A stretch of 38,487 bases of DNA, from contig CACWJZ010000029.1 in the NCBI GenBank assembly GCA_902761365.1, positions 1 to 38,487 on the forward strand. The letters run 5' to 3'. Below are positions 33,151 to 38,487 of this stretch, piece after piece (the first letter of the stretch is position 1; each line of letters opens with the position of its first letter). Made by a program: the position numbers and the translations under genes. This stretch comes from an uncultured Eubacteriales bacterium (GTDB taxonomy: Bacteria; Bacillota; Clostridia; Christensenellales; CAG-138). A model generated the notes under the pieces. That model made no database searches. It had not been told where the DNA came from and was given only the letters and a program-made list of their open reading frames with translations.

Positions 33151-34194
33151 ATGAAGCGATCCATTCTATATATGGGAAGCCTGTGCCTGCTGCTCGCCCT
33201 GGGGGGCTGCCGCGGCGACGACCGGGCGGCGGAGCCAGCTGCCCCGGCTTCAGCGGCCCCGACCCCCACGGTAGCGGTCCGTCTGGAGACGGAGACCCCG
33301 GCGGTGACGCCCGAGGTCCTGGAGGCCCTGACCAAGGGGGAGCCGGACATGACGCCGATGGAAGTGCCCCCCGAAACGGCCCATGAGGGCCCGGATGCCG
33401 AGGACGAGCGCATCTTGGCGTACTGCGTCAGCATCAAGGACGCCCTGCCCTGCACGGTGGACCTGGATGGGGACGGGACGATGGAGACCGTGGACATGAC
33501 CACGCGCCCCGAGGAGAGCGACGGTTGCCCTCGTTGGGCCGTGTCGGTCACCCGGGGGGACCAAGTGAAGCTGGCCGAGACGGACATCCTGGACGACATG
33601 CCCTGGGACCTGTGGGTGGGGGACCTGGACGAGGACGGCAGCTACGAGATCTTCTTCCACGGGGATGAGGCCTCGGACGACTATATCATCTATGCCTGGC
33701 GGCACGATTTGACGCCCATCTCCTTCGAGCCGGACGATCGATTAGTCCGGGGAAACTGCGAACAGGATTTGACCACCTTCGCCGGGTACGTGGAGGGCTT
33801 TGAGGACGGCCACATGGTGATCCAGGGCTTCGTGGACATGCTGGGCACCCACTGGGGCGTCCGCACCTTCGCCATCGGCGACGATGGGGTCATCGGCCCC
33901 ATGAGCACCGTGTGGGCGTTCGAGGAGATGGACGATCGGTTTTTGACGGTGAAGAAGGAGCTGACGGCCTATAAAGCCAAGGTACGCAAGGAAGCAGGCG
34001 AGGCCTTCCTTCTGCCTGTGGGGGAAAAGGTGTACCCCCTGGCCAGCGACGGCTGCGAGCGCATGTGGTTCAGGACCGGCAGCGGGAAGACGGGCGTGCT
34101 GCTGCTCACCCCGGACGAGGACACCTCCGTCATGTGGCGCATCGACGGGGTGCCGGAAGCGGAATACTTTGAGTTTTTGCCCTATTCAGGCTGA
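33151..34194 (+). CDS. Lipoprotein with Asp-rich calcium-type repeats, function unknown
   Basis: This protein has 347 residues. A lipoprotein signal peptide ends in LALGGC, so Cys20 should be lipidated; an Ala/Pro/Thr-rich spacer follows (to about 55). Two segments, DLDGDGTMETV and DLDEDGSYEIFF, resemble the DxDxDG calcium loops of VCBS/FG-GAP or dockerin-like repeats. The C-terminal 120 residues are mixed alpha/beta with no recognised family. The ATG at 33151 has AAAGGAGG nine bases upstream; an earlier in-frame ATG at 33079 would place charged, non-hydrophobic sequence in front of the signal and is rejected. Whether it belongs with bioY or with the efflux operon downstream is unclear. Confidence 0.8.
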   Translation: MKRSILYMGSLCLLLALGGCRGDDRAAEPAAPASAAPTPTVAVRLETETPAVTPEVLEALTKGEPDMTPMEVPPETAHEGPDAEDERILAYCVSIKDALPCTVDLDGDGTMETVDMTTRPEESDGCPRWAVSVTRGDQVKLAETDILDDMPWDLWVGDLDEDGSYEIFFHGDEASDDYIIYAWRHDLTPISFEPDDRLVRGNCEQDLTTFAGYVEGFEDGHMVIQGFVDMLGTHWGVRTFAIGDDGVIGPMSTVWAFEEMDDRFLTVKKELTAYKAKVRKEAGEAFLLPVGEKVYPLASDGCERMWFRTGSGKTGVLLLTPDEDTSVMWRIDGVPEAEYFEFLPYSG

Positions 34195-34327
34195 TCCTTC
34201 CGGCGGAGCGCTCCCCTTCGTTTCGCCGCCTCCTGTGCATGGGCGTGCGCCTCTGCGACGCGCTTCGCGAGGCTGTGTGATCGTTGGATGGAGTTTTGAG
34301 AAGTGAAGAGCTTTGGGAGAAAGAGCT

Positions 34328-35722
34328 ATGAAGACCTTTGGAAAAATCCTGCTGACCCTGCTGATCCTGGGCGGCCTCGGCTACGGCGGCTGGTACGGCT
34401 ATAACCGCTACTTCGCGGAGATGCCCAAGGAGGGCACGGTCTACGTTCAGTCCGTGGCCGCCATCACAGGTGTGGGCCCTGCGGGACAGCGCAGCCGGTA
34501 CGCCGGGGTGGTGGAGGCGAAGAACGTGATCCAGGTGGACCCGGACACGGACCTGACCGTGAAGGAGTGCTACGTGTCCGCCGGAGACAAGGTCAAGAAG
34601 GGCGATCCCCTCTTCAGCTACGACGTGGCCAGCCTGGAGATCAACCTCGAGCAGCTTCGGCTGGACATCCAGGGCCTCGAGAACGGCAACAAGACCGGTC
34701 AGGAGAAGGTGGAGAACCTGAAGAAGCAGCTGGCCCGGGCCAAGGAGAGCAAGAAGTACGACATCCAGATGGAGATCCAGACCGAGGAGCTGGAGATCCG
34801 CAAGCGGGAATACGAGCTCGCCAACAAGCGCCAGCAGGCCGAGGACACCGCCAACGCCCTGGAGAACAGCGTGGTCTTCTCCACCGTCACCGGCACGGTG
34901 CGCTCCGTGCGGCCCCAGAACGGCAGCGGCGAGTTGGACTTCGACACCCAGGACACCGCCTACATCACCATCGTGGCCGGCAACGACTACTGCGTGAAGG
35001 GCACCGTCTCCGAGCAGACCGTCCACACCCTTCAGGAGGGCATGGAGGTGCGGGTCATGAGCCGGGTGGACAGCACCGTATGGCACGGCTACATCTATAA
35101 GGTCAATACCGAGAAGGCCAAGCAGAGCAGCAACCCCTACTACTACGGCGGCAGCGACGGCGAGCAGGCCAGTAAATACGAATTTTTCGTGGCCCTGGAC
35201 ACCAACGAGGGCCTGCTCATGGGCCAGCATGTGTATATCGAGCTGGGCGCCGAATCGTCGGACGAGCCCGAAGGTCTGTGGCTCCCCGCCTACTACGTGG
35301 TGGAGGACGAGGGCGAGCCATTCGTGTACGCCGCCGACAGCAAGGACCGCATCGAGAAGCGGAAAGTGGTTCTGGGCCAGCGGGACGAGGATATGGACAC
35401 CGTGCTCATCCTGGAGGGGTTGAGCTACATGGACCGCATCGCCTTCCCCGACGAGAACGTGCAGGTGGGCATGACTGTGTCCGAGACCGCCTATACCCCG
35501 GAGGGCATGGGCAACATGCCGGACGACATCTCGGGCTTCGACGGGGCCATGGATAACGGCATGGCGCCGGCCAATCCCGGAAAAACGGGCATCGGGCTGG
35601 ACGATCTGCTCACGTCCAACCTGCCGACGGGGGACGAAGGCGACGACCCTGACCTCCCCGACACGGAAGGGGACGAGGGCGACGGCCCTGACCTCCCCGA
35701 CATGGAAGGGGCTGCGGGATGA
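34328..35722 (+). CDS. MacA/HlyD-type membrane-fusion adaptor protein 1
   Basis: This extracytoplasmic adaptor works with a MacB-type ABC exporter. It has 464 residues: one N-terminal membrane helix (about 7-26), a lipoyl/barrel-sandwich half (about 60-100, GDKVKKGDPLFSYD), a coiled-coil hairpin (about 101-180, charged Glu/Lys/Gln-rich), the second lipoyl half (VTGTVRSVRP), a beta-barrel domain with VSEQTVHTLQEGMEV, and a membrane-proximal region (GLWLPAYYVVEDEGE). It ends in an acidic tail with two near-identical DPDLPDTEG/GPDLPDMEG repeats. Start ATG 34328 has GGGAGAAAGAG upstream. Its stop overlaps the ATPase ATG (ATGA at 35719-35722). Confidence 0.9.
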   Translation: MKTFGKILLTLLILGGLGYGGWYGYNRYFAEMPKEGTVYVQSVAAITGVGPAGQRSRYAGVVEAKNVIQVDPDTDLTVKECYVSAGDKVKKGDPLFSYDVASLEINLEQLRLDIQGLENGNKTGQEKVENLKKQLARAKESKKYDIQMEIQTEELEIRKREYELANKRQQAEDTANALENSVVFSTVTGTVRSVRPQNGSGELDFDTQDTAYITIVAGNDYCVKGTVSEQTVHTLQEGMEVRVMSRVDSTVWHGYIYKVNTEKAKQSSNPYYYGGSDGEQASKYEFFVALDTNEGLLMGQHVYIELGAESSDEPEGLWLPAYYVVEDEGEPFVYAADSKDRIEKRKVVLGQRDEDMDTVLILEGLSYMDRIAFPDENVQVGMTVSETAYTPEGMGNMPDDISGFDGAMDNGMAPANPGKTGIGLDDLLTSNLPTGDEGDDPDLPDTEGDEGDGPDLPDMEGAAG

Positions 35723-36396
35723 TCATCGAGCTCAGCCACATCGAAAAGACCTATGGGACGGGCGCCAACAAGGTGCCGGTCCTCCATGACGTAAACATGC
35801 AGGTGGAGGAGGGGGAATACATCGCCATCATGGGCCCCTCCGGCTCCGGCAAGAGCACGCTCATGAATATTTTGGGGTATCTGGACACCCCCACCACGGG
35901 CACCTATCGCTTCGACGGCCAGGACAACGCCCGGGCCGGGGACGCTCGCATGGCCCGGATCCGCAACGAAAAGATCGGCTTCGTGTTCCAGAGCTTCCAC
36001 CTGATGCAGCGGCGGCGGGCCTGGGAGAACGTGGCCCTGCCCCTCATGTATGGAAACGTGCGCCGCAAGGAGCGCCGGCTCCGGGCCGAGGAGGCCCTGC
36101 GACAGGTGGGGCTGGAGGACCGTATGACTTTCTATCCGGGCCAGCTCTCCGGCGGCCAGTGCCAGCGGGTGGCCATCGCCCGGGCCATCTGCACCCGCCC
36201 GAAGCTCCTGCTGGCCGACGAGCCCACGGGGGCTCTGGATTCCAAATCGGGCCAGCAGATCATGGACATCTTCGACGAGCTCCACGACCAGGGCATGACC
36301 ATCGTCATGATCACCCATGAGCACGCGGTGGCTGACCGGGCCCCGCGGCGGCTCTATATCTACGACGGGTATCTGAGAGAGGAGGAACGGGCATGA
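35719..36396 (+). CDS. ABC exporter ATP-binding protein, MacB/LolD type
   Basis: This cytoplasmic ATPase has 225 residues and energises an FtsX-type permease. Walker A is GPSGSGKST (39-47), the Q-loop is VFQSFHLM, the signature is LSGGQCQR (143-150, with Cys in place of the second Gln), Walker B is LLLADEPTGALD and the H-loop is MITHEH. The TGALDS sequence after Walker B is typical of the LolD/MacB/FtsE group. It overlaps adaptor 1 and adaptor 2 by four bases each, so the operon is fully coupled. Confidence 0.95.
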   Translation: MIIELSHIEKTYGTGANKVPVLHDVNMQVEEGEYIAIMGPSGSGKSTLMNILGYLDTPTTGTYRFDGQDNARAGDARMARIRNEKIGFVFQSFHLMQRRRAWENVALPLMYGNVRRKERRLRAEEALRQVGLEDRMTFYPGQLSGGQCQRVAIARAICTRPKLLLADEPTGALDSKSGQQIMDIFDELHDQGMTIVMITHEHAVADRAPRRLYIYDGYLREEERA

Positions 36397-38294
36397 AGAC
36401 TCTGCTCAAAGCCCTGCTCATCCTGCTCCTCATGGGCGGCCTGGTGGCCGGCGGTGTCTACGGCTATACCCGCTATACCCAAAGCCAGCCCGTGAAGGTC
36501 CAGCCCGTGTCCAACTGGCTCATGGACTATGCCCCCAACCAGACGTACCTGGGCGGCAGCGTCATCTCCGGCGAAAGCCTGCTGCTCACCGGGAACCGGG
36601 ACAGAACGCCTCTCGACATCTATGTGTCCGAAGGCCAGTCCGTGCGGACGGGCGATCCCCTTCTTCGCTACGACATCACCAAGGACACCCTGGAGCTGGA
36701 CGAAAAGCTGCTGGAACGGCAAAAGCTTTACGACACCCTGGAGGGCCTCTATAAGGAATACAAGCGCTACGCCTTCGAGGACTACGAGCGCACCATCCCC
36801 ACGGCCACGCCTACCTTCACCCCCACCCCCCGGCCCACGGCCAAGCCCAAGTCGGCCCAGGGGAGCGAGGGTCTCGGCATCGTGCGCCTGGGCGCCCGGG
36901 TGCAGGGGGACACCGCCCGCATCTTTCTGGATGGCGGCGACGGCAGCGAAGGGGATCCCTATCGATATCGCCTTTATGTGGATGCGTCCAAAGGCATATC
37001 CGATCGCATACCAGATTCGTTGATGGCGAAGCTTCAGAACGAGGCGCATAGACAGCCCGTCTACGCTAGGTTTGAGGCTCGATCCGAGAGTAACAACTAC
37101 CGGCTGGGCTACATGTATGTTCGCTTCCTGCCGCCGGAAAGCGCGGGCCTGAAGGGCACTTTCTGCCTCATTGCCACAAGCAAGGAGCGGGAGCCCTCCG
37201 AGCCCATGGAGACCATGACCATCGACCCGCGAAAGCCCGAAGACGGAGAAGGGACGGAGGATACTCCTTACCTCTGGTTTACCTATCGGGAAGGCAAGGA
37301 GGTTCCCGGCGCATTCTTCAGCTATTACTGTCAGCAAGCCGGTTACTGGTCTAAGTCTTACTTCGCGGAGCTTCGGGGAACGCGCCTCACGGTTGCTATG
37401 GAATTTAACAGCATGGGGAACTGCACCCTGCGGCTGAAGCTGACGCCTCAACCTACCCCCACGCCTACGGCGACCCCCACCCCCACGCCTACGCCCAGCC
37501 CCTCGCCCACCCCCACCGCGACGCCGGAGGGATGGGAGGACACGCCGCCGACCCCCTATAAACCCCATCGAAACGGCATGAGCAAGGCGGAACGGCAGGC
37601 CTATGTGGAGCAGCTCACCCAGCAGCTCCGGGACAGCGAGCTCCAGTATCGGCAGCTGTGCCACGACATTGAGCGGCTGTTGACCGAGACCAGCCAGAAC
37701 GGCACCGTGTACAGCACCTTCGACGGGGTGGTGACCACCCTGAATCGGGATGCCCGCAGCGGCGAACCCCTGCTCGAGGTCCGGGGCGGCACCGGCAAGA
37801 GCGTGATCCGCTGCCTTCTGGGAGAGACGGAACTGGACAAATATCCCCTGGGCTCCGAGCTCACGGGCTTCAGCTACGACATCGGTGAAAACGTGACCGC
37901 CGTGGTGACCTTCATCGGGAACATGCCCGTCACTGAAAACTACAGCAACGGCGGCAACCCCAACTCCTCCGGCTACGTCATGCTCCTGGAGGTCCAGGGG
38001 GACGTGGAGCTGCCCCTCTACAGCTATGTGGAGTTCACCTCCTATGAGCCGCTTTCCAAGACCGGCGCCATCTACCTCTACGAGGCCTTCGTCCGGGAGA
38101 TCGACGGTCAGGACTGCATCTTCATCGTGCGGGACGGGTTTTTGAAGAAGGTCCAGGTCCACACGGGCCGCCGGACCATGGAGTATATCGAGCTGGTGGG
38201 GAGCGAGCTCACCCGGGACGACCTGATCGCCTTCCCCTATGGCAAGAACATCCGGGACGGGGCCCCCGTCGAGGTCACGGATGGCGCGTGGTGA
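36393..38294 (+). CDS. HlyD-like adaptor protein 2 with a large inserted domain
   Basis: This protein has 633 residues: an N-terminal membrane helix (about 5-25), a first lipoyl half (SEGQSVRTGDPLLRYD), an ascending coiled-coil helix (about 103-130), a TP-rich linker (about 135-155), an extra domain (about 160-350), a second TP-rich linker (about 351-378), the descending helix (AERQAYVEQLTQQLRDSE), the second lipoyl half (GTVYSTFDGVVTTLNR) and the usual barrel domains. The tip of the hairpin has thus been replaced by a separate beta-rich domain with no family I recognise. The DNA of the insert (about 36955-37440) is AT-richer and uses ATA, AGA, AGG and AGT codons rare in the rest of the gene. 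It overlaps the ATPase stop by four bases. Confidence 0.85.
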   Translation: MKTLLKALLILLLMGGLVAGGVYGYTRYTQSQPVKVQPVSNWLMDYAPNQTYLGGSVISGESLLLTGNRDRTPLDIYVSEGQSVRTGDPLLRYDITKDTLELDEKLLERQKLYDTLEGLYKEYKRYAFEDYERTIPTATPTFTPTPRPTAKPKSAQGSEGLGIVRLGARVQGDTARIFLDGGDGSEGDPYRYRLYVDASKGISDRIPDSLMAKLQNEAHRQPVYARFEARSESNNYRLGYMYVRFLPPESAGLKGTFCLIATSKEREPSEPMETMTIDPRKPEDGEGTEDTPYLWFTYREGKEVPGAFFSYYCQQAGYWSKSYFAELRGTRLTVAMEFNSMGNCTLRLKLTPQPTPTPTATPTPTPTPSPSPTPTATPEGWEDTPPTPYKPHRNGMSKAERQAYVEQLTQQLRDSELQYRQLCHDIERLLTETSQNGTVYSTFDGVVTTLNRDARSGEPLLEVRGGTGKSVIRCLLGETELDKYPLGSELTGFSYDIGENVTAVVTFIGNMPVTENYSNGGNPNSSGYVMLLEVQGDVELPLYSYVEFTSYEPLSKTGAIYLYEAFVREIDGQDCIFIVRDGFLKKVQVHTGRRTMEYIELVGSELTRDDLIAFPYGKNIRDGAPVEVTDGAW

Positions 38295-38312
38295 GGAAGG
38301 GGGGAAGTCGTC

Positions 38313-38487
38313 ATGCTGGAAAACATACGGGAAGCCTTCGACGGCATCTGGTCCCATAAGCTCAGGAGCACCCTGACCATGCTGGGCATCATCATCGGCA
38401 TCGCCTCCATCATCGCCATCTCCTCCACCATCATGGGCACCAACGAGCAGATCAAGCAGAACCTGGTGGGCGCGGGCAACAACACCG
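38313..38487 (+). CDS. MacB/FtsX-type ABC permease (3' end missing)
   Basis: Only the first 58 codons are inside the window. MLENIREAFDGIWSHKLRST and the following LTMLGIIIGIASIIAI form the amphipathic start and first membrane helix typical of MacB-type permeases. The ATG at 38313 has GGAAGGGGGG upstream and follows adaptor 2 by 18 bases. It completes a two-adaptor, one-ATPase, one-permease exporter operon. Confidence 0.9.
   Translation, partial: MLENIREAFDGIWSHKLRSTLTMLGIIIGIASIIAISSTIMGTNEQIKQNLVGAGNNT

Overview
The window looks like a GC-rich Bacillota chromosome, most likely class Clostridia. Evidence: strong AGGAGG-type ribosome binding sites, sigma-A-like promoters, a TPP riboswitch driving an ECF-type thiamine transporter, BioY, YitT, YugP, DUF368 and DeoD proteins, Gram-positive signal peptides and lipoboxes, and several surface proteins with Thr-Pro-rich linkers. 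The linker style recalls Christensenellales-like gut Clostridia, but this placement is an inference. No phage, transposase, CRISPR array, rRNA or tRNA gene was found.

Layout. 1-1786: 3' part of uvrB. 1822-6880: ABC importer operon (secreted binding protein, ATPase, fused double permease) with a YihX-like HAD phosphatase. 6893-8092 (minus): AlaX-type tRNA editing hydrolase. 8230-9686 (minus): an AT-richer pair, a NUDIX hydrolase and a SAM methyltransferase, each behind a similar promoter element. 9880-13684: YitT, then tldD and tldE, whose junction is damaged. 14039-15787: a tightly overlapping trio encoding a membrane-anchored MerR regulator, a YbjQ protein and a YhfC-type intramembrane protease. 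15856-18054 (minus): cell-wall NlpC/P60 hydrolase with a long TP-repeat linker. 18220-19417 (minus): frame-broken M20 dipeptidase. 19576-21487: PAP2 phosphatase, a GNAT pseudogene and deoD. 21530-22141: gene-free nested palindromes. 22142-25497 (minus): Zn-ribbon protein, secreted unknown, DUF4375 protein and YugP protease. 25619-27959: asnS and a DUF368 (PopT-type) transporter. 27956-28787: promoter, TPP riboswitch and thiT. 28927-30988: NlpC/P60-like lipoprotein lacking its catalytic residues, a CAT-like acyltransferase and a membrane-anchored unknown. 31123-32352 (minus): MutT-like NUDIX and Cof-type HAD. 32545-34194: bioY and a lipoprotein. 34328-38487: MacAB-like efflux operon with two adaptor proteins around one ATPase, and the start of the FtsX-type permease.

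Most genes are housekeeping or transport. The most interesting parts are: the MerR-TM/YbjQ/YhfC operon, which looks like a candidate for signalling by intramembrane proteolysis; the catalytically dead NlpC/P60 lipoprotein; the second adaptor with a compositionally distinct inserted domain; a family of four stem-loops placed just after stop codons; and a set of promoters sharing an extended -10 (TGGTATACT-like). Three genes (tldD/tldE, the M20 peptidase, a GNAT gene) carry lesions, so either real gene decay or assembly errors should be considered.
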